Shown here piece after piece: positions 10,856-22,040 of a DNA stretch of 64,000 nt. Every line of letters begins with the position of its first letter. Position 1 is the stretch's first letter. Where the stretch lies: assembly GCA_032158295.1 (NCBI GenBank), contig CM063244.1, positions 2,093,148 through 2,157,147 on the forward strand. Reading direction: 5' to 3'. This DNA is from Pycnopodia helianthoides (Eukaryota > Echinodermata > Asteroidea > Forcipulatida > Asteriidae). A program made the translations under genes and the position numbers. The notes beneath the pieces were generated by a model. That model ran no database searches, was not told where the DNA came from, and was given only the letters and a program-made list of their open reading frames with translations.

Positions 10856-13800
10856 TACACATTTATGTGTGTCCCCTTTTTGTCGGGACTCCTATAGACT
10901 TTCAGAGGAGGTGGAGGGTGGATTTTCCTGCCGGCCCATCCACCCTTCCTCTGCCAAAGGCCGCTCGACGGACGCCAACCAAGCCACCTGTTCCTACCAG
11001 CTTTGCCTGTAACGAGAAAAATGAGACAGAAATTAACACTTACAAAGGCAATTTTCAACAGTCATGCCACTTTTGGCTGATGCCACAGTGGTGCAAATTT
11101 GGAGCAGTTACGAGCACCGGACTCAAGCTCTGGTGTTTCTGATCAGCAGAGTATTAGGTCCTTAAGCAAGACACGTGTGTTGTGTAATGCACATAAAAGA
11201 ACCCAGTGTGGGTTGGAGTGTAATTCCAGGGCCCTTTTTCATAGAGCTGCTTCAGCAGAAACTACTGCTTAACAATTGTCTACTAAGCAGAAATGAGCAG
11301 GATACCAGTCACAAATTTGACGTGTGGCATGGTAGTTTGGATGGTAACCTTATTCTGGTAAGCTACTTTTTGTGCTTAAGCAGCTCTATGAAATTGGACC
11401 CAGGCCCAGGAAGTCATTGTCCTGTTTGAGCTAACTTGACTTCATTCACTCACTCACCGATGGGTTTCTTATTGTAGAGCTGCTTAATCAGAAACTACTG
11501 CTTAACAATTGTCTGCTAAGCAGCAATGAGCAGGATACCAGTCACAAATTGCAAATGTGACATGGTAGTTTGGCTGGTAATCTTATTCTGGTAAGCATAA
11601 GTTTCTTGAGCGTGGCTACTTTTTGTGCTTGAGCAGCTCTATGAAATTGGGCCCAGGCCCAGGAAGTCATTGTCCTGTTTGAGCTAATTTGACTTCATTC
11701 ACTCACTCACCGATGGGTTTCTTGTTGTGATCTTCGTTGGAGACCCGCCCAACTGTTGCCATGCACTTCTCGCTGACGCTGATCTGCTGTTTGGAGGGTA
11801 GCTGGAGGATCACCTGACCGCCTGTCTTGCGAATGACCTGAGCGCTTGTACCCGCCGCTCTGACGTAGGACCCACCAGCGCCCTCGAAGACCTCCACGCT
11901 ATGGACGAGGCAGCCGATGGGGAGAGCTCCTAAAGGGTACGCGTCTCCTTCATTTGCAGCAACTTCAAAGAAATCAGAGTGATCAGTTGCTTAATAAAGT
12001 CCAGCCATAAATCTTAACTCTGGGGGGGGGGAGGGGAGAGTCATTGCTGACAAAAAAAAATTCCGAAACTAGAAACCAAATGTTTGGAGGTATGTTGACA
12101 TGATGGCATGTCCACCTTTTGGTAAACCCCTGGGGCTTAGATTTCACAGAGCTTTTTAGGAACAGTGTCCTCAGCACTAGAGAAGTAGATCAAAGAGCAG
12201 GCCTCTTTATGCGGATAAAACAACAACTGATTTTCTTCACAAGGCCGACAAGAAAAGTCTGAATTCAGATAAAAGTCTGAAATTCCGCATCCCTGTAACT
12301 TCCAGGGGCCACTTTCATAGAGCTGCTTAAGCAGAAAATACCGCTTAAACATTTTCTGCTTAGCAAAAATAAGCAGGATACCAGCCACAGATAGTACATG
12401 AGAGATGGCATTTTGGCTGGGAACCTTATTTTGGTAAGCATCATTTTTTGAACAAGTTTTATGCACACTTAATTTTTAAAAACTGAAGATTTTTAAAGGC
12501 AGTGGATACTTTTAGTAATTACTCTAGAAATACATTACCATAAAAACTTACTTAGTAAGGAGCACCTGAGAGCTGCTGATAGTATAAAAACATTGTGAGA
12601 AACGACTCCCTCTGAAGTAACGTAGTTTTTGAGAAAGAGGTAACTTCTCACTGAAATATTTGAATGTGAGAAAGGCTTGAAACCTCACCTGTCATTCTCC
12701 CGATGACCCCTGATGTCTTGATGATGTCACCCTTCTCCATGTTGATCGTTGCTAGGATCCAACGTTTGTGGTTGCCAGCAGCAACCATGGCAATGTTGGC
12801 AGTCCGGCAGGGGTCATACCGGACCTGGAGCACCTTCTCCTCCATGGGGTTACCCGCCTCCGGGCCGGTGCGTTTGAAGTCGACCATACGGTAGCGCCGC
12901 TTGTGGCCACCTCCTCTACCAGTGACTGTAATTCTGCCTGGAAGTTGTGTCAACAGTTTAATAGCAATAATACTGGGTTCTCATATAGCGCTTAACATAC
13001 CCCTAGAGGTGTATAAAAGTGCTCACTATTTATTTTTCAACAGGATAAGCAGAGCTATGTTTTAATTTATGAGAGCCATTTATGTAGCACCTTCTAATGG
13101 TTAATAAGGTGCTGCAGCGCATTTAGCAGCCACTGCAAGAAACACCGGGGCAAACCATCTTCTCTTCGTGATAAGTGTAACTTTGTAATTTTGGAATTTT
13201 TTTTATTTTTTGCCATAGTTTCCACATAAATTCAAGAGTTATAAAAACAACAGCTGATCAAGTTTTGAGATTTGCACCTTCCATCATACCAAAGATTAAA
13301 AAAAAACAAACAAAGTTTTAAAGGGCGCCCTCATTATTATCGCACGCGTGAGCAGCAGCTGGGTGAGAGTTCAGAATTTAGTGTCTGGCCGCAGACTAGC
13401 TGTATCCACGACGACAGTGGCCCTTTATAGTAATTTTGGGTTGAACAAAGAAAAATTGTCTATAGTGGGATTTGACCCTGCGACCTCCGGATTAACGTGC
13501 CAGTAATCCACCAACTGAGCTAACTAGCCTTAATGTTGGCAGTCTCCCTATTTTGACAATATTTTCAGTCGGAAGCCGTAGAATCGTTACTGCTGCCGTG
13601 TAGCAAGGGATCACACCCAAGTTTACGATACAACCTGGGAAATAGCAGCAGAGGGATCATCTTAAGGGGATGCAACTTTCTATTTTAAATATCAAGTCAT
13701 AAACCACAAGGGAAACTGACTAGGGAAGTTTATAATTTACCCAGTCAGCTTCCCTTGTGGTTTATTAATTCAAATTTTTCTTTAAAGCTACTTTTTTTTC

Positions 13801-14258
13801 CTGGCAGGCTAGTCAAAAGCTAGGAACTTGCCTCAATAAAACTATATATTTCTTTTACTTAAAAATAGGACACAAAACAAGCTAGTCAAAATTTATGCAA
13901 ACTGGTTAAATGTACTTGATTATCATGAAAACCAAAATAGAGCAAGGCCTGGCAACTTACCTGTGTTGTTGCGACCAGCAGATTTAGTCAAACCGAGAGG
14001 TTTGACGGTGTATTTGGGTGTACTCTTCCATGGAACGAACTTACAGGCGACACTTCGACGTATGGAAATCGGATCTACCACAAAAAGTTCCAAATTGTTG
14101 CTTTTCTTGAGGAAAGAGACAAGAAGACGTGACTTGACCGTTAGCCAAGGAGACGCGAAACAGTTTGAGGATTGTGGCGTCTGGGCTTTCAGCGAATAAC
14201 GGCTGATCGTTCTTATTAGTTGTTGTTGACATTCATGTTGACTTCGGAGTACGAGGGA
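10855..14258 (-). CDS. MRPL2: MRPL2, mitochondrial large-subunit ribosomal protein uL2m (start codon not found)
   Basis: Exons in transcript order: 14258(?)-13961, 12937-12689, 11962-11711, 11006-10855. The last three junctions are in phase (all phase 1) and encode about 217 residues. uL2 binds 23S-type rRNA near the peptidyl-transferase centre of the mitoribosome. Family signatures: [17 protein letters not shown] and [17 protein letters not shown] in the second listed exon; [28 protein letters not shown] and [19 protein letters not shown] in the third; [16 protein letters not shown] and [14 protein letters not shown] in the last, the animal mitochondrial form of the C-terminus, which lacks the bacterial MNPVDHPHGGG box. 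The exon from 13961 upward encodes [19 protein letters not shown], matching the mature N-terminal region. Its frame is open to about 14290 with no ATG, so the targeting peptide and start must be on an upstream exon; CTTTCAG ending at 14259 is a plausible acceptor. Confidence 0.88.
11229..11402. mobile_element. GGGCCCAATTTCATAGAGCT MITE, in MRPL2 last intron
   Basis: Starts GGGCCCTTTTTCATAGAGCT and ends AGCAGCTCTATGAAATTGGA, inverted ends of about 30 bases. The interior has the AAGCAGAAATGAGCAGGATA and TGGTAGTTTGGATGGTAACC blocks seen in all family members. Confidence 0.85.
11405..11475 (-). repeat. Duplicated MRPL2 exon edge with second splice donor
   Basis: 11401-11470 repeats 11654-11723 almost exactly, offset by 253 bases. 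It includes the last 13 or so exon bases (complement of CGATGGGTTTCTT) and the GTGAGTGAGTG donor. Together with the adjoining MITE copy it forms a tandem duplication of a block of about 250 bp. Confidence 0.85.
11477..11654. mobile_element. GGGCCCAATTTCATAGAGCT MITE, second unit of the tandem block
   Basis: Begins AGAGCTGCTTAATCAGAAAC and ends CTCTATGAAATTGGGCCC. The outermost left bases are replaced by duplicated exon-edge sequence, which shows that the copies were joined by tandem duplication and not by separate insertions. Confidence 0.8.
12304..12470. mobile_element. GGGCCCAATTTCATAGAGCT MITE fragment
   Basis: GGGCCACTTTCATAGAGCTG, then AAGCAGAAAATACCGCTTAA, AGCAGGATACCAGCCACAGA and a TGGCTGGGAACC block; the right end is degraded. 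Lies in an MRPL2 intron. Confidence 0.7.
12495..12681. mobile_element. Half MITE abutting an MRPL2 splice donor
   Basis: AAAGGCAGTGGATACTTTTA through GAGAAACGACTCCCTCTGAA to GTGAGAAAGGCTTGA matches one half of the elements at 8101-8476 and 39504-39902. It stops about 7 bases before the donor hexamer of the MRPL2 exon ending at 12689. Confidence 0.7.
13425..13770 (-). mobile_element. tRNA-derived SINE with long body, minus strand
   Basis: Minus-strand copy of the type-2 SINE: GAGCTAACTAGCC and CCACCAACTGAGCT give the A-box side, GACCTCCGGATTAACGTGCC the anticodon side and GGGATTTGACCCTGCGACC the B-box side, reversed. The body continues into AAGTTTACGATACAACCTGG and AACCACAAGGGAAACTGACT. The same body appears at 47330-47440 and 53060-53190. 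Confidence 0.65.
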
Positions 14259-15581
14259 CTGAAAGACTACTGCATAACGATGCCAGCTTCATTTTGTGAA
14301 TTTTGTCGAACCACTTTCATCTGAAAGGAATAAGATATCAGTTGCGATGATTGTTACCCTTCAGACGGAGACCACAAGCGGTTTATGATCACAGCAGGTA
14401 ACAAAATCATAAGATTTGATTAAAATCCTGTGAATTTAATTTGCCATTAACCCTAACAACTACCTGGTAACACATGTACTGCCAAATCCTCTATATCCTT
14501 CAGATTAAAGTTGTCATAACTAAAGCCGAATCCTTCTATATCCTTCCTTTTGAATAAACATATAGCCCAAATCCTTCTAAATCCTTAAAGCAGAGTTAGG
14601 GATCAACTAAAAGCCCCAAACCTTCAGAATCCTATTTGGCTAAGCTGCATAATACCTAAACCTTCTAACCTCCATGTAAACAGCCGATAGCCCAATCATA
14701 ATCTACCCTAACAAACTCATTGTAGCCCAAACTTCTAATCCTTTAGTCCAAAAGCCAATCTTTCAATCGGATTGGGCAATGAGATATTGAAGGACTGGGC
14801 CCTTGGTTAAAACCATTACAGACTAGGCAGTTTGGTAGTGTGCCTTCTCCAACTATGCCCCTTCGACTATGGCACTCCACACCAAATTTTTTGGACTTAG
14901 ACAGATTGAATGCCTGACCCTGTAGTAAGCACTTTGCTGTTTGGGTCCTCTGGCCCCAGTCCTTCAATTTGGTATAGAAGGTTTGGGACTGTAACCTTTT
15001 ACTTCACAGCACTTTTGCCTTCATGAAACCTAAATCCTCCTAAATCCTCTTCTCCGATGCACTCCACACCAAATTGTTTGGATTTGGGAATAAGATCGGA
15101 AACCTCACCCAGTGATAAGCATTTGTTATTTAGCCTACAAATACAATCCCTAGTTCTACTGAATCCTTTATTTCGGCAAAGAGCTAGGATACAGAATGGA
15201 CTTGGGAGGCTAAAGGGTTAACAATGTTGGTGCTATGGAGGAGGGAAATTAGGCTTGCCACGTGTAGTCTAGAATTAAATAATGCAGTCTACTTCTACCT
15301 TCTACTTCGTTACTTGGCAGAGTCCATAACTTAGGATATGCAAGGAGCAACATATTCATAATGAAGTGTCTTGCTCGAGGACACAAATGCCGAACCCCAT
15401 GGATAGAGCAAGGAACCCACAATGCGATGCCTCAGTCACCAAAACTTGAATTTGGTGCAGTAGACCCTGCAGCCACCACAGCATGATGCTATAGAATTAG
15501 AGCAGTCAGTAGTCAGTACACTGATGCACAATCTTTTGTTTATGGAAGTTTAGTTGAAACCTCCATGAATTAATTAAGACC
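14259..15581. other. MRPL2 upstream region or intron with degenerate CCTTCTAAATCC repeats
   Basis: No exon found. From about 14440 to 15180 variants of CCAAATCCTTCTAAATCCTT recur irregularly, together with two copies of a segment with CACTCCACACCAAATT and TTGGACTTAGA. Related segments are at 25595 and 53375. The missing first MRPL2 exon may lie here or further right. Confidence 0.5.
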
Positions 15582-15964
15582 TTAAAGGAACATTACAGAA
15601 TTGGTAATTGTAAAATATACTTTTGATCACAGATTTACATAAAACTTACACGGTCTAATGATGATGATAGTAGAAAACATCCCTTGAAATATTTCTGTCT
15701 GAAATGCCATATTTGATAAGAAATGAATAAACTAATTTCCGATTGGAGTTTATCGCTCAGTGAGCGTTTTATTCATTTGTTGAACCTATATGATTTCATG
15801 CAAACGTGTAATCGGTTTTTCACTATTTTCTCGTGACCCAGATGGCCGATCGATCTCAAACTTCTACAGGTTTGTCAGTTTATATATATGGTGGATTTCA
15901 TAAAGTGCTTACACTGCCAGCAACTGTTTTGTTAGCAAAAACAAATTCTGTAATGTTCCTTTAA
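15582..15964. mobile_element. MITE family with TTAAAGGAACATTACAGAAT ends, copy 3
   Basis: Complete: both inverted ends and the interior match the copy at 8726-9101 over nearly the whole length. Confidence 0.88.
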
Positions 15965-17081
15965 ATTAAGTCTTACTCTTACTCTTAAAGTACTTTAGTC
16001 TTACTCTTAGTCTTAGTCTGTACGTCAACTTCCACTTTCAGTTTCAGATAAACAAACACGAACTACCTACGTTGCGATAATCGAAACCCTCCACCTCCCG
16101 ATGGTCGCAGACCGGAGGGTTACGAGACATCTAATGTAAAAAATCCCTGAAATTGCAATTTCTACCATTTTTGTCAGACTCAAACTAGTCACTAGCTTTG
16201 CCAATTTTTTTTCCACTTTCAAAAATCATGACACACAATCATTATCGCAACTACCTACCCACCATCCAGCCCCTAAACCCAGTCTCCAATATTATCGTGC
16301 ACCCCTTATTCAACCTCCCCGCCCCTAATCAACCTGCCCCCTTTTTTCATTGCTACCCCCTCCCCCCTCCCCTCCCCCGCCCGCCCGCCCCCTCCCCCAA
16401 CCGTGCCACCAAACTGTTTCTGAGCTGAGCCTGACCCTGTCTGAGGCTTGAGTTCTGCTGGAGTGCTTGAAGTTGTAATGTTGTAGGCACACCGCACTTT
16501 TTTAGGCCTACATTCCCTACAAAATAGAAAAAACACCGGCAAAGAAACCCTAAAAAAGGAGAAACTTACAATTCTATGAACAAAAGATTCAACATACATA
16601 CCAACTGTCTACAGTTTTTACAGCAAATTAGTATCACACAGCTCACCCCCGCTACACTTACACTGGTGCCCCATGTATTTTTGTAGTGCAACACAGCGCC
16701 ACCATCGGTAATGTTTGGAATCATGGTTAAAATGTTAACTATTTGTATTTTAATTAATGTAAAAACAAAACAACAAATTATTTTTTAAATGCCACATAAC
16801 TTAACAAATATTTTTACGTATTCATAAATATTTTATGACATATTTTGAAAAGTCAATATTTAATTTGGTTTGATCATAGTGAATAACAAAACATGTTGCT
16901 TGAATGGGACTGTCATGGCAGCACCCGCGATCAAAATTGAAACGTGAGAACGTGAGACTGTCGTATATCTAAAAAAGAGTAACCGCCGTAAAGTAACACT
17001 TCGCAAGAACCCATATTTAGAAACATTTGTCAAATACTGTTTTGCAGAAGCTTCCGGAGGCCACATCCAGAATTTTTCGAG
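15965..17081. other. Upstream region of LSM8 (possible shared 5' region with MRPL2)
   Basis: Contains a C-rich tract at about 16345-16400 (CCTCCCCCCTCCCCTCCCCC-type) and AT-rich sequence at 16730-16860. LSM8 starts at 17082 on the plus strand and MRPL2 runs leftward, so a divergent promoter in the last few hundred bases is plausible but not shown. Confidence 0.3.
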
Positions 17082-20000
17082 ATGGCGTCGGGTCTGGAGG
17101 GTTACATTAACCGTATCCTTTAGTAATTTATAGAAAAAGTTATTTATAATATTATTTAAATTTCGTCCCGTTTGCCGACCGGCGATTTTTTTTTCATACC
17201 ACACACTGGCTCTTGTTTACACTCGTAAGGTATGGGCGCCTCCCCATATCCCTTCACTGTTGACCCCTTAGTATGTGTGCGGTACAAAAACAAATTTGCT
17301 GCCGGACGTTGACACGTTCGAGCTGTGTGTGTAGACTATCTCATCTGTAGTTCAAGTTGTAGCTGAGCCAGGGCAGGCAGTAGGCCCCTTACTTCTAGAA
17401 ACTTGGGCCTCTGTAACGCTATACGTTTTCAAAATGGTCGTTGATAGGTGAACATTTTATGGTCGTTAGCCAGCAATAACTTCAGTTTGATTTGTACTAC
17501 GCAACTAAAACTTTCCCATCACACTAAATATACATTCACGATGCTTGTGAGACCTTTTGTCGAGTTACATGCAAAAACTTCTTCAAAAAATGAAATTTAC
17601 CACGCAATACTCGCGGTTGTTTTGCTCTTCATTGCGGCACACACGCGGCGTTCACTAATTGCGCAAAAAATTAAGAATGCGTGGTGTGCGCAGAGCCTAA
17701 AGCTAGCGCGTTGAGCGCCAGGCGCGTGGGCGCAAGGTTGCGCGTACACTGCGCAGTCTTACTTTTTGCGCAATTTGTGAACGCCTTTAACTTTAACATT
17801 AATTGAATTTTTACTTTCCGAAAGTTTCCCTTGACTTTTCGATGCACAGACACTGTTTCTGTTATTACCAACGATGGCCGTCAGATAGTGGTAAGAGAAC
17901 AAATACCTTGTAAACACTTAAAACTTTATGCTCGCCATACTTTTGATTTAAGTGGAATTAAATTCCATTGAGAAACATCTGCAATATTTTGGCGATTAAA
18001 AAGAATTGGATCTGGATGTGGATCGATAACTGGCAACGCCTCCTCTGGAGTATCATGCACATGGGTCAAGGGTCAAGGGTCAGTTATTAGATGTGCTGGC
18101 TGAGTTGCGTCTTAAGTTTGTCTTTGGGGATGGTGTTAAAAGGTGCTTCAATGACAGCGAGGGGGGTGGGGTGGGTGGGGGCAGGGCGTTCCAGTCCGCA
18201 GTAGTTTTCGGGAAGTACAAGTTCTTGTATGGTTCAGTTCTCGAGTTGAGAATCATGAATCTTGATGAATGCAATCGAGTGCTTCTCAGGGTTCTGCCCA
18301 GGAATTCTTTAGTGGTGGAAAAGTGTTTCCCTGGAAACCATTGTGAGATGGATCAGTTACACGGTAGATCATATAAATAGACTCAAACCAAAGAAGTACT
18401 CAACATTTATGGTTTTGGATGCCATTTTTGTTGCTGGTAAACACCCAATCTTACGTTTCAATGAAAACCTTTGAAAGGAAATTGCAAGTTTAAACTGAAT
18501 ATTTGGAAAATGTGTGGTGGTCCGAAAACAGAGATAATTCTGCCAGTGGTGGTTGGGGAATCCTGAGTGCCGGGCGGGTTTTCCGGCACCAACCACTGAG
18601 GGCGCTGGCTTCTGGTTGGTGCTAATCGCCTATCTGCTGCAGTACCAAATAGTTTACCATTTCTAGTTTTAAATAAGTTGGTGAGTCGGGCAGATTTCCT
18701 CCTATTTTGTAGGTTATGCCATTCCATATCTTCCAGCATTGATGTTACGCTGTGCCGATTAAACAGTGTTAAACTGTGATGTCACTGTATTGTTCAAAGT
18801 ATCGATTATTTTTACGAATCTACACTTAAGTGTAGATTCGTAACGAATCTACAGTTGAGTGGATTCATTACAAACTAAAGTGAAATGTTCGACGGGAAAA
18901 GGACTGTCTTTCCAAATTGAAAGGATAACATGATGTGTACCAAACACAGCTTTCAGGAAATAGTTTAAGTCAGAGAATAGACTCTAAAGTGTAGATTCGG
19001 CTCGTACATTCTATTCACGAATCTACACTTTCTCGTCCATTCTCCTTAACATATTTAATGTCCACTCTCCGCAGGGAACGCTGAAGGGTTTTGATCAGAC
19101 GATCAATCTGATCCTAGACGAGAGTCACGAGAGAGTTTACAGCAACACGGCCGGTGTGGAACAGGTGGTGCTGGGTCTCTACATCATCAGGGGGGACAAC
19201 ATGTAAGAAATGAGTAACAAGTTTGTGGGGAGAGAGAACCCCTTGTATAAATCTGTTTTGGGTGGTTTTCTAGATCTCACTCCGCGGCAGTGCAGTTAAT
19301 TACGAGAAGTCCCCCCGATCCACAAAGCTAAAGTAGTAGTCCAGGCCGATTTCCTACCTCCCGCCCAGGTAGTAGTTAATAAGCAGGACAGTTCTTTTCA
19401 GAACTGAGAAGTCTCCCGAATTCCGAAAAATCTACTCCGCGGTAGTAGAACAAATAGCATGACAAGTAGTCTAAAGAACAAATCTACACAGCAAAGTAGA
19501 TATTTATACACATGGTGTTACCGCAAACCGAATATATAATGATAATGAGTGAATAGAATTAGCTGTTGCAAACTGCTTACCAACAAAAAGGACCTATGGT
19601 ATAAAAATACTTAATGGCCTGAGGTTTCGACCCTAGCAGAGTCTTTCTCGAAGGCTAAAATATTAATAATAATAACGTAATATTATGCAGCGGCAAATTC
19701 TGCTTGAAGAGACGCTCCAGGAGCTTCACAAAGATAAAAGTATGAAAGCTAAGTCCAAAAAACGGAGTAACCAAATAATAATTAGCATGTTGAAAAGATA
19801 ACCCACAATTTTTTTGTTCACAGAAACAAAAAATAGGGAATTACAAAATAAATACCCAAGTATTCTAAAACAAAAACAACAAAAATATTAAAAAGAGAAA
19901 ACACTTCAGTTTAGAAAGCACCCCGTAAAACCTGCACCAGCCAGTAGCAGAAGCGTAACAAATAAAGCAAACAGAACACAGATAGGCAGTAAACCCAAAA

Positions 20001-20576
20001 GAGCGACACCCACCCCTCTCCATGATTATGGAGTAAAAATTGTGTGAACTCGTATTGGAAGTGCCGTTCGCAAAATGAAAATGGTGTTGCTCTCTCAAGA
20101 TGAAATTTGAGGCCTATATTCCAGAAATATTGTCGTCTACGTACATAGTAACAGTAACAGTTGTATCTTGGTTAGCAGGAGCTGCAACCCTAAAAAAGTT
20201 ATTTCGTTTTGTCAGTGCAAAAGCATTGTATCTCCTAAAACAACACTTACTTTACACTCGAGTTTGAAATTGTCCAAATGTTGTTTCTAGCTGAAAATAG
20301 CACGGATGTACACACAGAACAAGTATATGTCGAGATACGACATCTTGGAACAGAGCATTTTCGTGCCAGATACGACGTTTTTGCATTGACGCGACGATTT
20401 ATGAAAATGATATTACCAATTTAGCTTTGAGAGCTGACTATGAGGCGATTTTATCCAGATTTCATTTATTTGTTTTTGTTTTTAGTGCGATCATTGGGGA
20501 AATAGACGACGATACAGACAGCGCCTTGGACCTCTCCAATGTGAAAGCTGAGCCGCTCAACCCTGTTGTACATTGA
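17082..20576 (+). CDS. LSM8: LSM8, U6 snRNA-associated Sm-like protein (complete, 4 exons)
   Basis: Exons 17082-17112, 17850-17890, 19075-19202, 20486-20576; phases 1, 0, 2; 96 residues, exactly the length of human LSM8. LSM8 is the subunit that defines the nuclear LSM2-8 ring, which binds the 3' oligo(U) of U6 snRNA and supports spliceosome assembly. The Sm1 motif is GRQIVGTLKGFDQTINLILD (exons 2-3) and the Sm2 motif is LGLYIIRGDNI (exons 3-4), including the conserved G-F-D and I-R-G-D-N residues. The C-terminal tail, DDTDSALDLSNVKAEPLNPV, is the LSM8-specific extension. The join of exons 1 and 2 gives INHTV where vertebrates have INRTV. The first intron has U12-type signals (separate entry). 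Confidence 0.95.
17113..17849 (+). other. LSM8 intron 1, probable U12-type intron
   Basis: The donor reads GTATCCTTT, a full match to the minor-spliceosome 5' splice site consensus and a poor U2-type donor. Near the 3' end TTCCCTTGACT matches the U12 branch site TTCCTTRAC with one mismatch; its adenine at 17834 is 15 bases from the intron end at 17849. The other introns in the window have GTRAGT-like donors. Confidence 0.75.
19276..19538. mobile_element. Dispersed repeat of about 265 bp, copy 1 (LSM8 intron 3)
   Basis: CGGCAGTGCAGTTAATTACG through CCTCCCGCCCAGGTAGTAGT to ACATGGTGTTACCGCAAACC. A second, nearly identical copy is at 52346-52606 in an IPO9 intron; the last 20 bases are shared with the foldback element at 63043-63266. 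Confidence 0.8.
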
Positions 20577-20851
20577 CAGCTCAGTCATGTCAAAAGACTT
20601 CTGCCCTCTCAAATGTCATGAACTATAGAGTATGGTTGAGGGGGGAGTCAGACTTGTTACACATGTAGTAGTTCTTAATTCCTGCTATTGGTGTAAGTGG
20701 AGACAACTTGCACAGATGACACCTTCCTAGCGATCACCTGACCTCTAAAGAATGATGATTGGAGCTCTCTTTGCACTTGGATTGGGCAACTTTTCATTCT
20801 GGTACAGAAACTTCTGACTTGAACCCCCAAACAAAGATATTGACAATATTA

Positions 20852-20945
20852 GGGCTAGAGCTCAGTTGGTAGAGTGCCGGCACATTAATCCGGAGGTCGC
20901 AGGTTCAAGTTCCGCTCTATTTTTGTCAATTTTTGTCTTCGTTCA
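20852..20945 (+). mobile_element. Type-2 tRNA-derived SINE, plus strand
   Basis: GCTCAGTTGGTAGAGTGCCG (A box), CATTAATCCGGAGGTC (anticodon region) and GCAGGTTCAAGTTCC (B box) in order, then a TTTTTGTC..GTTCAACCCA body. Acceptor-stem pairing is absent, so it is not a tRNA gene. Minus copies at 13425, 25020, 47158, 52005-52345 and 53105; a plus copy at 48180. Confidence 0.8.
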
Positions 20946-21924
20946 ACCCAAAATGGTATCGAAACTTGTAAGAGTTGTGGAGATGTGTATTGTCTGCAAG
21001 CATTCTATACAACATGGGCCATTGTCTTCAGTGTTGTTTGACCACTGTAACTGGATGATACATTCACAGCCACAAAAACTATTAACGGACTTCCTTGCCT
21101 CTTGCTAAAGGACATCAGTGTCACTCGATCAGGATACCATAGGTTGACAAGAGACCTTTATCATGGTGTGGCCATCTTGATTTTTCTCCAATCAAAATTG
21201 TTGAAACCGAACCGAGGCTGGAAGAAAAAAAAAGTCTGGTTCCATAAAAAAAGCTCCATGCCAACCTGCAGTTCAATGGCAGATGCATCAATTGCTACTT
21301 GTATACTGGGCCTGATTTTATATATATAAGAAGCAACTTGTAGAAGTTTGGCTGAGTGCAGAAGACGTTAATCTTGCAAGTTGTCACAAAATGTAATTTC
21401 TTTCAGCAAATCAATTATTTCAGCTGTATATTTTCGTAAAGGGGGGGCTCCAAGGTCAATTTCAGTTTTGTGATGCACTCATTTTCCAATAGAGTCCTCA
21501 TGAAAGTGGAGAACAATGGCAAGTCTCTAACCTCGTGTTAAAATGGTGTAATATGCCACTGTGTTTTAGACCAAGTGCAATTTTTTGTCAACATCCTAAA
21601 ACATTCAACGACGTCACATTTTAAATACATGGGTCTGTACATTTTTGTGCAGGAATTTCTTGTAGTTCATTCCTGAATTTTGACGATTTTTCAATCAGAA
21701 AGGCATGCGTTTGATCTTGCTGACTGCGGTGTACAATTAGAGGGGGAGACCACGGGCAAATGCCCATGTCTAATATTAATAATGAAAATCCCTCTTTGGA
21801 ATGTAAAGACCCATTTGTGTTGTTTTATGCAATGTTGTCATGTTTCAAATTTTGCTCTAGCAAATAAAATAAAATGTTGCGCCTTTTTAATGTGAGGTTA
21901 TTTTATTTGGTTTTGCCCTTACAC

Positions 21925-22040
21925 CGATGTGTATTTAGCACTGTATACTCAGTACTTTCCCGAGCTCTGTGAAAAAATGATCCACTGGGATTTGAACCCA
22001 CGACCTAAGTACTGAGTATACAGTGCTACGAGGTTACAGT
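21925..22040. repeat. Foldback around a SINE fragment
   Basis: GCACTGTATACTCAGTACTT on the left is answered by AAGTACTGAGTATACAGTGC on the right, a 20-base perfect inverted repeat about 50 bases apart, with a tRNA-like GGGATTTGAACCCACGACCT within the loop. Confidence 0.75.

Noticed and set aside
14041..14232. 63-codon minus ORF starting MSTTTNKND
   Set aside because: It overlaps the MRPL2 exon in a different frame from the one that reads [12 protein letters not shown] and joins in phase to the next exon.
16306..16599. 97-codon minus-strand ORF with Gly-rich stretch
   Set aside because: Gly run is the complement of a C-rich tract; no family resemblance and no splice partner found, although the missing MRPL2 first exon was looked for here.
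20852..20925. Possible tRNA gene
   Set aside because: SINE head: multiple dispersed copies with a common body, no acceptor stem.
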